Source of the DNA: an uncultured SAR116 cluster alpha proteobacterium
Lineage (GTDB): Bacteria; Pseudomonadota; Alphaproteobacteria; Puniceispirillales; Marisalimonadaceae
DNA: 37,276 bases
Direction of reading: 5' to 3'
Assembly: GCA_902619805.1 (NCBI GenBank)
Contig: CACNGC010000014.1
Coordinates: forward strand, 1-37,276
Both the position numbers and the translations under genes were made by a program. Numbering within the stretch: the first letter of the stretch is position 1; the number at the start of each line of letters is the position of its first letter. Positions 8,581 to 18,597 of this stretch are shown in pieces. The notes under the pieces were generated by a model. It saw only the letters and a program-made list of their open reading frames with translations. It ran no database searches and was not told the origin of the DNA.

Positions 8581-9363
8581 ATGATTATTAATCATGGGGT
8601 ACGGGGATCAACACCAAATCCAAGCCAAGATTATTTGTTTTTTGGCGGCAACACTCCTTGTGTAGAAATTAAAACTCAGAAATATCAACTTATTTTCGAT
8701 TGTGGTTCAGGGTTTTCAAAAGTTAATTTTTCAAACGATCTTGAAACGATTTTATTTATTTCTCATTTCCATCATGATCATATACAAGGATTAGCCTTTA
8801 ATGATTATGATACTAATATTAGTAAAAAAATTACTTTAACATCTGCTCATTCTAACAAAACTGATACCTACAATAATTTAAGTTCTTACTATAGTAATCC
8901 TTATTTTCCAGTTAATTTTATTGAAATTATTAATAAGTTTACTTTTTTAGATTTTGAACAAGTTATAAATAATTTTGAAGACTTAGATATTGATACTATT
9001 AATCTTAATCATCCTGGTAATTGCTCTGGGTATAGTATTATAAGTAATAAAAAAAAGTTTTGTTATCTATTAGATAATGAATATGAAGATATTCAAGAGG
9101 ACAAATTGATTGATTTTTGTGATCAATCAGAAACTATCATCTGGGATGGCATGTTCTTAGAAAGCGAGTTATCAGACAAAAAGGGTTGGGGGCATTCTAG
9201 TATTGAACAGGGCATTTCTCTAGCAGATAAAATTGATGTTAAAAACTTTCTTATTTCTCATCATTCACCTTCCAGAGGTGATAAAGAAATAAAAGATATA
9301 GAAAAAAAAATTAGTAATAAAAAAGTTAAATTTGCATCTGAAAATGAGGTTATAGAGTTCTAA
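8581..9363 (+). CDS. Metallo-beta-lactamase-fold hydrolase, TaR3/phosphodiesterase-like
   Basis: 260 residues. The metal-binding signature HFHHDH is complete (His62, His64, Asp66, His67), with further candidate ligands His144, Asp165 and His227/228. The N-terminus GVRGSTPNPSQ, then FGGNTPCVEI and DCGSGF, and later LNHPGNCSGYSI, match the MBL subgroup whose members start G-x-RGS-x-P and contain GGNT-x-CVE. They are often listed as metal-dependent hydrolases or cyclic-nucleotide phosphodiesterase-like, but with little biochemistry. The stop overlaps the start of the cyclic-nucleotide-binding gene by 1 nt (TAATG). In this operon a phosphodiesterase that removes the second messenger, or an effector hydrolase gated by it, are the two obvious possibilities; both are inference. 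Confidence 0.88.
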   Translation: MIINHGVRGSTPNPSQDYLFFGGNTPCVEIKTQKYQLIFDCGSGFSKVNFSNDLETILFISHFHHDHIQGLAFNDYDTNISKKITLTSAHSNKTDTYNNLSSYYSNPYFPVNFIEIINKFTFLDFEQVINNFEDLDIDTINLNHPGNCSGYSIISNKKKFCYLLDNEYEDIQEDKLIDFCDQSETIIWDGMFLESELSDKKGWGHSSIEQGISLADKIDVKNFLISHHSPSRGDKEIKDIEKKISNKKVKFASENEVIEF

Positions 9364-9701
9364 TGGAAAAAACTAAATTCAATCAAAATCAAAGTGTTTT
9401 TAAAGTTGGCGAACTTCCTGATAAGATGTACTTGTTGGTAAAGGGATCTGTGGGAATTTTTCTACCCACAAATGAATCAAACAAACCAAATTTTATAATT
9501 CAAGAAAACGAACTTTTTGGTGAAATGGGCGTAATAGAAAACGAATTAAGGATGGCCACAGCAAGGTGTTTAGTTGAAAGTGAAATTATTTCAATTACCA
9601 AAGACGAATTTGATAAAAGGGTTAATAATTCCGATGTCTTTGTAAAAGGATGCTTAAAAGCTTTGTCATACAGACTAAGATCAGTTGAAAAAAAAATGTA
9701 A
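9363..9701 (+). CDS. Stand-alone cyclic-nucleotide-binding domain protein
   Basis: 112 residues, a single CRP/PKA-type cNMP-binding beta-roll with a short C-terminal helix and no DNA-binding domain. The phosphate-binding cassette is recognisable: FGEMG with Glu54 for the ribose 2'-OH and RMATA with Arg63 for the cyclic phosphate. The beta-roll turn DKMYLLVKGSVGIF (20-33) is typical. It starts inside the stop codon of the MBL hydrolase (TAATG), so translation is coupled and the two proteins may act as a pair; in some genomes these two domains occur fused (from memory, not checked). It is 25 nt upstream of the multi-PAS kinase. Likely the reader of the cyclic nucleotide made by the operon's cyclase. 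Confidence 0.88.
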   Translation: MEKTKFNQNQSVFKVGELPDKMYLLVKGSVGIFLPTNESNKPNFIIQENELFGEMGVIENELRMATARCLVESEIISITKDEFDKRVNNSDVFVKGCLKALSYRLRSVEKKM

Positions 9702-9712
9702 TAAGAAATTTG

Positions 9713-9720
9713 AAGGAGGT
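9713..9720 (+). promoter_or_regulatory. Near-perfect Shine-Dalgarno before the hybrid kinase
   Basis: AAGGAGGT lies 6 nt before the ATG at 9727. It is the strongest ribosome-binding site in the window; most other genes have only AGGA or GAGG. It supports this start and suggests that the large kinase is translated independently rather than only by coupling. Confidence 0.8.
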
Positions 9721-9726
9721 TTTTAA

Positions 9727-12700
9727 ATGGAAATTAATATTAAATTAGCTGAAAGTTTAATAGATGCATTTGACACTGAAGAAACTGGCATAGTTCTATG
9801 GGATGCTAATGATAACATTGCTTACAGAAATAAAAATATTTCTGAAAGATTTATTAAGTTAAATATTGACTTTGAAGTTGGACAAAATTTTTTTGATAGA
9901 ATTAAATTAATTAAAAAAAATAAAATAATATCGTTAAAAGAAGTAAATATCCGCGAAAAAAATTATGTTACTGCTAAAAATACAGGAAAACCTCAACAAT
10001 TTGTAATCAAGGGACCTACTGGTAGATGGGTACAAATAAAAGATACCCCAACATCTGAAGGTAATATGTTAACATTAATGACTAACGTCACTGAAATTGT
10101 TGAGCAGGATCTTGAAAGAAAAAGATTAGCCAGTGCAATAGAAAATGTACCGCTCATTATACAATACTGGGATGAAAATGATAAATTAATTTTTGCAAAT
10201 GCAAAGGCTGATGAGTTGCATGAACAATGGGAAGTTAATTGTAGATTTACTAAGGGACTAGCATATGAAGATATGGTGCGAGCTCAACTTTCAAGCAAGA
10301 TATTTAAAATACCAGAGGGTGAAACTATTGAAAGTGAAATTAAAAAGAGAAAAAAATATAGAAAAAAAGTTTCATCAAATTATAGAGAAGTTTTCTTGGA
10401 AAATGGTAAAACTTGGTATGTTATTGATAAGAGATTAGATGATGGTTCATTTTTAAGTATATTTAGTGAAATTACTGATATTAAAAATAAAGAAGCTCAA
10501 TACAAACAATTGGCAGACGCGTTGGATAATCTACCTATGCCAATGTTATTTTGGGATAAAGAAGATAAATTAATTACATCAAATAAAAAATCTCGAGAAT
10601 TTCAAGGAAAATGGAAAATTAAACTTGAAGACGGAATGTCTTGGGAGTCAATGTTTAATAAACAAATTAAGGCAGGTGTTTATGTTATTCCAGAAAATAA
10701 AAGTATTAAAGATTTTACAAAGGAAAGATCAAACTTTAGAGCTGAATTAATTCAAGATAGAAAAAGAGAAACATTTTTATCAGATGGTACTACTTTCTTT
10801 AGTAACGAAATACGTCTTGAAGATGGTTCAATGCTGAGTGTTTTTACAGATATAACTGAAATTAAGGAAAGGGAAGTTAAATTAACCCAATTAACAGATG
10901 CCATAGAGATTTTACCTAACGACGTCATGTTATGGGATAAACAAAATAATCTAGTGATGGCGAACAAAATAGCCCGTGAAAATCAAAAAAAATATGGTTA
11001 TAAGCTTGTAGAGGGAGCCTCTCGAGTTGGTATGGTTGAAAATTTACTTAAACGTGGTTTTGTAAAAGCTCAAAATAAAATGACTCCAAAAGAATTTATA
11101 GAAAATAGAAAAAAAGATTTCGTAAATTTAAAGGGTAATAGAACATTTGAGCACGCCCTTAATGATGGTTTGGTTAACTTAGTTTCTACCACAAGATTGC
11201 CAAGTGGAGGTACAGTCCAGTGTTTAACAGATATTACTGAATTAAAAAAACAAGAAGCTGAATTATTAAGATTAAAAGACGGAATTGAGACACTCCCAAA
11301 CGGTTTAATGTTATGGGATGAAAATGATGATCTTATTGCGTTTAATAAAAGTTCAAAGAAATTTTTAAAAGATTATGGATTTGATTTAAAAATAGGAAAA
11401 AATTTTAGTGAATTAAGAAAGCATATGCTTATGAACCATCAAAAACCTCCTAAGGGTGTAAGTAAAGAAGATCATTACAAAAATAGAGAAAAAGCATGGA
11501 AAAATCTTAAAGGTCAAAATATTAGAGAATCTAATTTCACTAATCACACTCTTCATTTTTCTGATACAAGATTAGAAGATGGTAGCACAATTTGCTTATG
11601 GACTGACATTACTGACATAAAAAATCAAGAAAGAGAACTTTTAAGATTAAAAGATGCTATTGATATATTACCAAATGGTTTGTTTTTCTGGAATGAGAAC
11701 AATAAATTAATAGCAACTAACAAATCTGCCATTGATCATCTAAAAGAATTTGGATTTGATTTGCGTCTAGGAGTTGATAGGTTTGATCATGTCAATCACT
11801 TGGTTGATCATAATTATAACGTTTTACAAAGTGGATTAGATAAAAAAACTCACATGAAACGTATGAAAGAAAGTTGGGATAACTTTACTGGTCAGCGAAC
11901 AAGAGAAACAAAATTTTCAAATGGATTACATTTTCTCTTTACTGACACCAGGTTAGAAGATGGAAGCACGATCTCACTTTGGTCTGATATAACAGAGATT
12001 AAACAGGTGGAAGATAGTCAAAAACAACTTATTGACGCAATTGACGTTATGCCTAACAGTATTTCTTTGTGGGACAAAGATAATAAACTAATTATGGCAA
12101 ATAAAACATCAATTAATGATATGAAAAAATTAAACTTTGAATTGAAACCGGGAGTGCCAAGAATTTCCATGGTAAGTAACGTAGTAAATCATGGCCTGGT
12201 TCCTATTCCAAAAGGAATGACAAAAAAACAATTTTATGAAGCAAAATTGAGAGAATATGAAAGTTTAAAAAATGAACAGAGAGACGAAATAGAATTAAAC
12301 AATGGTAATTTTGTTTTAAATATATCTAAAAGATTACCAGACGGTGGAACACTGCAAAACTCCATAAACATTACAGAGATTAAAAAAGGAGAAAAATCAT
12401 TAAAATTGCTTAGTGATGCTATAGAAATCATTCCAAATATGCTAATGCTTTGGGACAAAGACAACAAATTAATTATGGCAAATCGTCGTGCCAGAGATAT
12501 TCAGAGTAAAATGGGAATTATTCTTAAACCGGGTATTTCTAGATTTGATATGCTTGAAGCTGGATTAAAATCAGGATCTTTGCTTGATAGCGAGGGTCTT
12601 TCTGCAAAACAATGGGTAGAAAAGAGAAAAAAAGAAATTGTTAATCTTCGTGGCAGGGAAATAGTTGAAACTAGGATAAAAGTTGAAAACGTTATTTATG

Positions 12701-15594
12701 ATATTTTAGGCTCATTCACTAGATTAAATGATGGGGGAACCTTACAAGTTTGGACTGATATTTCAGAGATTAGGCAAAAAGAAAGAGAGGTTGCTGAAAG
12801 TCAGAAAAAAGTTAGAGAAGCTGAGGAAAAAATTTCTAATGCTCTTAATAGTATGCCCCATGGAATTGTCATGTGGGATGAAAAAGACAAATTAAAAATG
12901 ATTAATGAATATGGAAACAAGGTTCTTGAGAGAGGAGGTGTATTTGTAAAGCCTGGTGTTAATTATAAAGACTATATAAAAATGCAGAAAATGAATAATT
13001 TCCATAAATTCAATAGTAAGAGAGAAAAGGAAGAATATTATGAAGTAGGATTAAAAAACAGAAAAATTTTAAAAGGTGTTACAACTGTAGAAACGCCACC
13101 ATTTTATGATGATTCAATATGGCAATCAACATCTACACGCCTGCCAGATGGTGGTATATTTTCAATTTTATCTAATATTACTGATATAAAACAAAGAGAA
13201 AAATCACTTAAACAGCTTAATGATGCAATTGAGGTAACTCCAAACGCAATCTTATTGTGGGATAATGAGCATAGATTGATTATGGGTAACAAGGCAGCTA
13301 GGGACATTCAAAAAAATTTAGATTATGAGTTAAAACCCGGAATTTTAAGAAAAGATATGATCGATAATGTTGAAAAAAAAGGGTTGGTTGCAATCCCTGA
13401 AGGAATGACAAGTAAAGATTTTTATGAACAACGAAGACAAGCTGCAAAGAATAAAAAAAGTAATATGTATGAATTAAATTTTACAAATGGATTTGTGTGG
13501 TTAGTGAATGACACAAAACTATCTGATGGTGGTTTTTTACAAGTTTATTCTGATATTACCGAAATGAAAGAACAAGAAAAGCAAATTAAGCGAGCACGAG
13601 AAAAGGTAAAGGAAACTGAAAAGAAAATGTCTGACGCTTTAAATAGCATGCCTCATGGAATTACTATGTGGGATAAAGATGACACTTTAGTTTTTGCTAA
13701 TACATTTGCTAGAGAAATACAGGGTGGTGCTGGTGTAGAGTTTGATATTGGGGAAAGGTATGAAGATTATCTTCAAAAACAAAGAAAACATAAGTTTATG
13801 AAATTTGATAGCCCTGAAGATGAAAATGAATATTATGACAATGCAATAGAAAACAGGAGAAATATTAAAGGTGAGGTAACTTTTCAACCACCTCAATTTT
13901 ATAATAATACATATTGGAACGCTACCTTCAATCGTTTAAATGATGGTGGACTTTTTGCAATATTTTCCAATATTACTGAATTAAAAAAACGTGAAGAAGA
14001 ATTAAATAAAACAATTTCAGAATTAGATATAGCAAGAGAAAAAGCAGATGCTGCTAATCAAACTAAAAGTCAATTTCTGGCAAACATGAGCCATGAATTA
14101 AGAACTCCTTTAAATGCTATTATAGGCTTAACAGAGATGTTAAAAGAAGATGCTGCAGATGATGGCTTGGACGACTTTGAAGAGCCACTGGACAGAGTTT
14201 TCAGTGCAGGAAAGCATCTATTAACGCTTATAAATGATGTGTTAGATTTATCAAAAATTGAAGCAGGAAGGGTTGAGTTGTTTAACGAGACATTCGAGCT
14301 AAAACAAATTTTGGATGATGTAATTAAGACATCTTTACCATTAGCTCAAAAGAACGAAAATGAATTAATAATAGATTATAAAACAGAAATTGATTTTGTA
14401 ACTGCTGATCAAACAAGAGTGAAACAAGTGGTTTTAAACTTAATTTCTAATGCTTGTAAATTTACTGAAAAAGGGAAAATAACTGTTGGAGTAAATAAAA
14501 TTTTACGTGAAGGTGGTGATCTGATTTCTGTAGATGTAAGTGACACTGGTATCGGTATGTCAGAAGAGCAGATGTCTAAGTTGTTTAATTCATTTGTACA
14601 GGCTGATAGCTCAACAACAAGAAAATATGGTGGAACAGGTTTAGGTCTTACTATTTCAAAACAGCTTGCCATATTAATGGGTGGTGATGTCGAGGTAAAT
14701 AGTGATTTAGGAAAAGGTACTACTTTTACTGCAACATTTTTAGCAGACTTCATTGGTGCATCTGAAAGTGTAAAAAAATTACAAACAAAAACTGGTTCTT
14801 TAATTGAAAATGTTGTTACTTTAGAAAATAATACTGGAAAGACAATCTTAATAATTGATGACGATCCAACTGTAAGTGAATTAATGAAACGACAATTGTT
14901 AAAAGAAGGATATAAGGTAGTTATTGCACCTAATGGAAAAGAGGGAATTACTTTAGCACGTGATCTTAAACCTGACGTTATTACTTTAGATATTTTGATG
15001 CCTGAAATGGACGGGTGGTCAGTACTACGCACTTTAAAAGCTGACCCTAAAGTTTCTAATATCCCTGTAATTATGGCTTCAATATTAGATGAGAAAAATA
15101 AAGGATTTTCTCTGGGAGCTGCAGATTTTTTATCAAAACCTATCCAAAAAGAATATCTAATGAAATCAATAAGAAATTTAATAGGTGATAAAGAAAATCT
15201 TAAAATTTGCCTTATTGAAGATGATGAAAGTTTAAGATTTACAGTTAAAGAAATTCTTGAAAAACAAAATGTTCAAATCATGGAGGCAGAAAACGGCAAA
15301 GTTGGAATGAATATTTTACAGAATGAAGAAATAAAACCTGATTTAATTTTGTTAGATTTGATGATGCCGGTAATGAATGGTTTTGAATTTTTAAAAGCTA
15401 TAAGAGAAACTGAATTAAATTCAATTCCAATTTTAGTTTTGACTGGAGCTGAATTGAGTGAAGATGAAAAGAAATTCTTGTCAGGGGAAACACAAAGAAT
15501 ACTTGAAAAAAGTGAAGATACAATGTCTACAATCGTTAATGAAGTAAGTAATGTTATTAAGGCTTCTTCATTTAAAAATGGAGATAACAAATGA
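9727..15594 (+). CDS. Giant soluble hybrid histidine kinase: 11 PAS, HisKA, HATPase, two receivers
   Basis: 1955 residues with no signal peptide or membrane segment, so cytoplasmic. I count 11 PAS modules starting near residues 12, 133, 260, 387, 515, 640, 767, 894, 1035, 1163 and 1300. Most open with a helix like DAIEILPN followed by [12 protein letters not shown] and end in DGGTLQ..TDITEIK; the style resembles PAS_7. Next come HisKA with SHELRTPLN (phospho-His1456), HATPase_c with N-box NLISNACKF (near 1570), DTGIG and GGTGLGL, receiver 1 (IIDDDP, phospho-Asp1755) and receiver 2 (LIEDDE, phospho-Asp1877). Short charged coiled linkers precede PAS 9 and 11. No Hpt domain is seen. The stop overlaps the next receiver gene (ATGA). 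The ligand is unknown: no obvious haem or flavin signature such as a LOV GRNCRFL motif is present. Confidence 0.95.
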   Translation: MEINIKLAESLIDAFDTEETGIVLWDANDNIAYRNKNISERFIKLNIDFEVGQNFFDRIKLIKKNKIISLKEVNIREKNYVTAKNTGKPQQFVIKGPTGRWVQIKDTPTSEGNMLTLMTNVTEIVEQDLERKRLASAIENVPLIIQYWDENDKLIFANAKADELHEQWEVNCRFTKGLAYEDMVRAQLSSKIFKIPEGETIESEIKKRKKYRKKVSSNYREVFLENGKTWYVIDKRLDDGSFLSIFSEITDIKNKEAQYKQLADALDNLPMPMLFWDKEDKLITSNKKSREFQGKWKIKLEDGMSWESMFNKQIKAGVYVIPENKSIKDFTKERSNFRAELIQDRKRETFLSDGTTFFSNEIRLEDGSMLSVFTDITEIKEREVKLTQLTDAIEILPNDVMLWDKQNNLVMANKIARENQKKYGYKLVEGASRVGMVENLLKRGFVKAQNKMTPKEFIENRKKDFVNLKGNRTFEHALNDGLVNLVSTTRLPSGGTVQCLTDITELKKQEAELLRLKDGIETLPNGLMLWDENDDLIAFNKSSKKFLKDYGFDLKIGKNFSELRKHMLMNHQKPPKGVSKEDHYKNREKAWKNLKGQNIRESNFTNHTLHFSDTRLEDGSTICLWTDITDIKNQERELLRLKDAIDILPNGLFFWNENNKLIATNKSAIDHLKEFGFDLRLGVDRFDHVNHLVDHNYNVLQSGLDKKTHMKRMKESWDNFTGQRTRETKFSNGLHFLFTDTRLEDGSTISLWSDITEIKQVEDSQKQLIDAIDVMPNSISLWDKDNKLIMANKTSINDMKKLNFELKPGVPRISMVSNVVNHGLVPIPKGMTKKQFYEAKLREYESLKNEQRDEIELNNGNFVLNISKRLPDGGTLQNSINITEIKKGEKSLKLLSDAIEIIPNMLMLWDKDNKLIMANRRARDIQSKMGIILKPGISRFDMLEAGLKSGSLLDSEGLSAKQWVEKRKKEIVNLRGREIVETRIKVENVIYDILGSFTRLNDGGTLQVWTDISEIRQKEREVAESQKKVREAEEKISNALNSMPHGIVMWDEKDKLKMINEYGNKVLERGGVFVKPGVNYKDYIKMQKMNNFHKFNSKREKEEYYEVGLKNRKILKGVTTVETPPFYDDSIWQSTSTRLPDGGIFSILSNITDIKQREKSLKQLNDAIEVTPNAILLWDNEHRLIMGNKAARDIQKNLDYELKPGILRKDMIDNVEKKGLVAIPEGMTSKDFYEQRRQAAKNKKSNMYELNFTNGFVWLVNDTKLSDGGFLQVYSDITEMKEQEKQIKRAREKVKETEKKMSDALNSMPHGITMWDKDDTLVFANTFAREIQGGAGVEFDIGERYEDYLQKQRKHKFMKFDSPEDENEYYDNAIENRRNIKGEVTFQPPQFYNNTYWNATFNRLNDGGLFAIFSNITELKKREEELNKTISELDIAREKADAANQTKSQFLANMSHELRTPLNAIIGLTEMLKEDAADDGLDDFEEPLDRVFSAGKHLLTLINDVLDLSKIEAGRVELFNETFELKQILDDVIKTSLPLAQKNENELIIDYKTEIDFVTADQTRVKQVVLNLISNACKFTEKGKITVGVNKILREGGDLISVDVSDTGIGMSEEQMSKLFNSFVQADSSTTRKYGGTGLGLTISKQLAILMGGDVEVNSDLGKGTTFTATFLADFIGASESVKKLQTKTGSLIENVVTLENNTGKTILIIDDDPTVSELMKRQLLKEGYKVVIAPNGKEGITLARDLKPDVITLDILMPEMDGWSVLRTLKADPKVSNIPVIMASILDEKNKGFSLGAADFLSKPIQKEYLMKSIRNLIGDKENLKICLIEDDESLRFTVKEILEKQNVQIMEAENGKVGMNILQNEEIKPDLILLDLMMPVMNGFEFLKAIRETELNSIPILVLTGAELSEDEKKFLSGETQRILEKSEDTMSTIVNEVSNVIKASSFKNGDNK
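10126..13980 (+). repeat. Tandem PAS-encoding modules of about 380 bp
   Basis: Within the hybrid kinase gene, PAS modules 2-11 recur with a period of about 127 codons (modules 2-8) stretching to 128-141 codons where coiled linkers are inserted. Two sub-types are seen: those with LPNxLMLWD-like openings (3-8, 10) and those with SMPHGIxMWD plus a preceding charged helix and a PPxFY segment (9 and 11). The 9-10 and 11 arrangement suggests that a two-module block was duplicated after the earlier single-module expansion. Borders are approximate. Confidence 0.85.
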
Positions 15595-15965
15595 CAAAGA
15601 TATTATATGTAGAAGACAACGAAGACAATGTTTACATGTTATCAAGACGTCTAAAAAGGAAAGGTTTTGAAATAGTTATTGCTGTAGACGGAGAACAGGG
15701 TGTTGAAATGGCATCTTCAGAAAAACCAGATCTTATATTAATGGACTTAAGTTTGCCTAAAATGGATGGATGGACTGCAACCAAACACATTAAAAGTAAT
15801 GAAAAGCTTAAATCAATTCCAATAATTGCTCTATCAGCACATGCAATGGAAGAACATAAACAAAGAGCACTTGATAGTGGATGTAATGATTATGATACAA
15901 AACCAGTAGATATCAATAGGCTATTATCTAAAATATCAGAGCAATTAGGTACTAAAAATGATTAA
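15591..15965 (+). CDS. Single-domain response regulator (DivK/Spo0F-like)
   Basis: 124 residues, a lone receiver domain with no output. The acidic pocket Glu8/Asp9 (YVEDNED), phospho-acceptor Asp52 ([14 protein letters not shown]), Ser/Thr switch region IIALSAHAM and Lys104 (DYDTKPVD) are all present. The sequence style is that of DivK and Spo0F relatives, which shuttle phosphate or bind partner kinases. It overlaps the kinase gene by 4 nt and the receiver-cyclase gene by 8 nt, so it most likely works between them. Alternatively it could be a phosphate sink. Confidence 0.93.
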   Translation: MTKILYVEDNEDNVYMLSRRLKRKGFEIVIAVDGEQGVEMASSEKPDLILMDLSLPKMDGWTATKHIKSNEKLKSIPIIALSAHAMEEHKQRALDSGCNDYDTKPVDINRLLSKISEQLGTKND

Positions 15966-16998
15966 CAAAGAGGATGCAAATATTCTAATTGTTGATGATA
16001 TTGAAGATAATAGATACACACTTGAAAGAAGGTTAAAAAGAGACGGTTATAAAAATATTTTTTTAGCAGAGGGTGGTAAAACTGCTCTTGAGATGGCCGC
16101 AGAAAATAAATTTGATTTAATTCTCTTAGACTTAATGATGCCAGATATGAGTGGCCTTGAGGTTCTTAAACATTTAAAAGGTGATCCTCTTCAAAGATCA
16201 ATTCCAGTAATTATGGTTACTGCATCAGATGAAGTTGAGACTGCTGCTGAATGCATAATTAATGGTGCAGACGATTTTATTACTAAGCCATTTAATGGAA
16301 CCTTGCTCAAAGCCAGAGTAGGTGCAAGTTTAGAGAAAAAAAGATTAAGAGATACAGAAGAAAGTTATTTAGACAGAGTTGAAACAGACAAAAAACGATC
16401 TCAACAAATTTTAAAAACGGTGATGCCTACTTCTGTAGCTAATGAATTACAGTCGTCTGGAAAGGTAAGGTCTAGAAGATATGATGATGTAGCAATTTTA
16501 ATATGTGATTTAGTTGGATTTACATCTTTTTGCGAAAAAAATGATCCTGAATTAGTAGTAGAAACATTACAGGGTCTTGTGGAGAATTTTGAAAAAGCCT
16601 TTGAAGATTTTGGTTTAGAAAAAATCAAAACAGTTGGAGATGCCATTGTTGCAGTTGCAGGTTTATCTTCACACACCATTTCTCCTGTTAAATCTTGTGT
16701 AGATTGTTCTTATAAATTAAGAGATATTGCAAATTCGTCATCAATGCCCTGGGATCTTCACCTTGGAATACATTCTGGTTCTCTTGTTGCTGGAACAGTT
16801 GGAACAAAAACAGTTCAATTTGATATTTTAGGAAAAACAGTAAATATGGCATTCAATATATGTGATATGTCTGATTCAAATCAAATTCTTATTTCTAGTG
16901 ATGCTTGGATGACAGCAAGAAATGAAATTAAAGTTAAGTCAATTGGTTTAAAAAGACTTAAAAGTGGTCAAGATATTGAAATGTTAGAGTGTGTTTAG
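15958..16998 (+). CDS. Receiver-class III nucleotide cyclase response regulator
   Basis: 346 residues. Residues 1-125 are a receiver (VDD at 12-14, phospho-Asp58, Lys110); a helical linker (about 126-165) follows, then a class III cyclase domain (about 170-346). Metal-binding Asp184 (ICDLVGFTSF) and Asp228 (KTVGDAIVAV), and adenine-selecting Lys224 and Asp289 (QFDILGKTVN), are retained. The transition-state pair is changed: in GKTVNMAFNICD, Asn296 is present but the position four residues later, normally Arg, is Asn300. Class III cyclases act as dimers; loss of this Arg usually lowers activity strongly, so output may be weak, altered, or need a partner cyclase. The start overlaps the preceding receiver by 8 nt. 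It ends 2 nt from the stop of the convergent PhyH gene. Confidence 0.93.
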   Translation: MINKEDANILIVDDIEDNRYTLERRLKRDGYKNIFLAEGGKTALEMAAENKFDLILLDLMMPDMSGLEVLKHLKGDPLQRSIPVIMVTASDEVETAAECIINGADDFITKPFNGTLLKARVGASLEKKRLRDTEESYLDRVETDKKRSQQILKTVMPTSVANELQSSGKVRSRRYDDVAILICDLVGFTSFCEKNDPELVVETLQGLVENFEKAFEDFGLEKIKTVGDAIVAVAGLSSHTISPVKSCVDCSYKLRDIANSSSMPWDLHLGIHSGSLVAGTVGTKTVQFDILGKTVNMAFNICDMSDSNQILISSDAWMTARNEIKVKSIGLKRLKSGQDIEMLECV

Positions 16999-17000
16999 GA

Positions 17001-17816
17001 TCACCACTCGTTTTCAAATTCGTGCGAAAATGAAAACATTTTTTGAGGAGTTGCTTCTCCTCTAGGAATTTGAGCTATAGGATTTAAATTAAATTCATCA
17101 ACACCTCTAGCAAGCTGTGTTTCAAAAAATGGCCAAATTTTTAAATCACCTTTAACGTTAGTTGGTGAAAATCTCATCGTAACACCGCATCTTCTTCTAT
17201 CAGAATTATTTGCTTCCGATCCATGTAAAAGCGCATCATTGTGGAGTGATATTTGTCCAGCTTTCAAATTAAGTGAAACTATTTTTTTTTCATCTAATTG
17301 ATCAAATGATACTTCTTGATCAAGAACTAAATTTTTAGCAGTATTTTTTTTGTGCGCAAATCGTCCCATTTTATGACTTCCAGAAACTACTTTCATTGCA
17401 CCATTTTCTTCATCTGTATCAAAAACTGCAAGCCATACTGTTACGGCATTAGATGGATTTAATGGCCAATATTGAGCATCTTGGTGCCATGGTACAACTG
17501 ATCCATCTTTAGGCTCTTTACTAAAGAATTGACCTCCCCATTGAACAAAATTAGGACCTAATAAATCTTCAACATAATCTAAAATAGTTGATGTTCTACA
17601 TAGATCATAAAATTTTTTACTAGCTTTGTGCCACATGTTAGTCTTATTTATATCAATATCTGGAGGTAATTTAGAACTTAGTTCATCATACCAATTATGT
17701 AAGTCATTAACTGCATTTTCTGAGAATACTGGAAGACCTGTTACATATCCTTCTTTTATATATTGTTCTTTTTCTTCATCTGAAAGTCTTCTAGCATTTT
17801 GATCAATTTCAAACAA
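17001..17816 (-). CDS. Phytanoyl-CoA dioxygenase (PhyH) family protein
   Basis: 271 residues, typical length for bacterial Fe(II)/2-oxoglutarate-dependent PhyH-type oxygenases, which hydroxylate small substrates. The iron facial triad is visible as HQD (His111, Asp113) within VPWHQDAQYWPL and distal His198 in LLHGSEANNSDRR, with an Arg at 207-209 to hold 2-oxoglutarate. The gene follows the RraA-like gene by only 3 nt, so the two are co-transcribed and probably act in one pathway. Many marine alphaproteobacteria carry several such PhyH paralogues of unknown substrate. Confidence 0.92.
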   Translation of the reverse strand: MFEIDQNARRLSDEEKEQYIKEGYVTGLPVFSENAVNDLHNWYDELSSKLPPDIDINKTNMWHKASKKFYDLCRTSTILDYVEDLLGPNFVQWGGQFFSKEPKDGSVVPWHQDAQYWPLNPSNAVTVWLAVFDTDEENGAMKVVSGSHKMGRFAHKKNTAKNLVLDQEVSFDQLDEKKIVSLNLKAGQISLHNDALLHGSEANNSDRRRCGVTMRFSPTNVKGDLKIWPFFETQLARGVDEFNLNPIAQIPRGEATPQKMFSFSHEFENEW

Positions 17817-17819
17817 AAC

Positions 17820-18539
17820 TCATCCCTCCCATTTTTCATTCGAAGCTTTTGACCACGCTTGTTTTAGTTTTTCAATATTGAAGTTCTCTTCTTTTGCTGC
17901 TTCGATTAGGTATTTTTCTTTTTTAGTCATGTGGTTAATAGCATTTTTGATTATTGAAAGTGCTTGGTTTGGTATAATAACCGCTCCATGTTGATCTGCA
18001 TGAATAATGTCACCATCATTCACGTTAAGACCGTGGATGTTAACTGATGATGTAAATTCAACAACGTGAACATAAGCATGACTCGGTCCAATCCCATTAG
18101 CTAAAACCTGATAATTTTTATCTATCGCGTCCAGATCTCTAAGTAACCCACTCGTTATTGTTCCAGCGAGTCCCAAGCCTCTATGTAATGCTACATTAAC
18201 CTCACCCCAAAACGATCCTGTAGGATTTGGCCAATCAAGATCCTCAATTACACAGACTGGTGAAGCATCAGGATATTCTTCAAATTTTTTACTTATATAT
18301 TCATAATATTTTAATCGAATTGAAGTAGTTTCCTCAGGTGACAAAACAGGAGGATTAGAAGCTCTTATTTTGGCTGTTCTTGCTATTCCAACAATAGGTT
18401 TTAGTTTATTATTGGCTGAAATGAAGGGATATTTTGTATAACCATCTGCAGATCTAGATCCTCTATATATATCAAGTGCATTTGAAATCGTAGGTGTATC
18501 AAACTTCTTCAAAAAATCTATTAACTCATTATTTAACAT
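17820..18539 (-). CDS. RraA-like / HMG aldolase-family protein
   Basis: About 239 residues. The RraA/aldolase fold signatures are GEVNVALHRGLGLAGTITSG followed by LLRDLDAI, with the conserved Arg-Asp pair, and DGDIIHADQHGAVIIP. Relatives are class II 4-hydroxy-4-methyl-2-oxoglutarate aldolases/oxaloacetate decarboxylases that cleave 2-oxo acids with a divalent metal, or RNase E inhibitor homologues. In this catabolic setting a lyase is more likely. I chose the ATG at 18539: GGGAG (minus strand, 18552-18548) sits 8 nt upstream of it. An in-frame ATG at 18554 would add five residues but overlap that ribosome-binding site. It is 3 nt upstream of the PhyH gene. Confidence 0.88.
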   Translation of the reverse strand: MLNNELIDFLKKFDTPTISNALDIYRGSRSADGYTKYPFISANNKLKPIVGIARTAKIRASNPPVLSPEETTSIRLKYYEYISKKFEEYPDASPVCVIEDLDWPNPTGSFWGEVNVALHRGLGLAGTITSGLLRDLDAIDKNYQVLANGIGPSHAYVHVVEFTSSVNIHGLNVNDGDIIHADQHGAVIIPNQALSIIKNAINHMTKKEKYLIEAAKEENFNIEKLKQAWSKASNEKWEG

Positions 18540-18597
18540 AAATTTTACTCCCATTAATAATGTTAACTATTGAAATTTTTTTTAAAAGAAAAATTTA

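Noticed and set aside
14409-15032. Antisense 207-codon open frame inside the hybrid kinase gene
   Set aside because: It lies opposite well-conserved HATPase and receiver sequence; its composition (Ser/Pro/Ile-rich) is typical of a shadow frame.
15273-15590. Antisense 105-codon open frame opposite receiver 2
   Set aside because: Shadow of the conserved receiver domain; no ribosome-binding site or recognisable domain.
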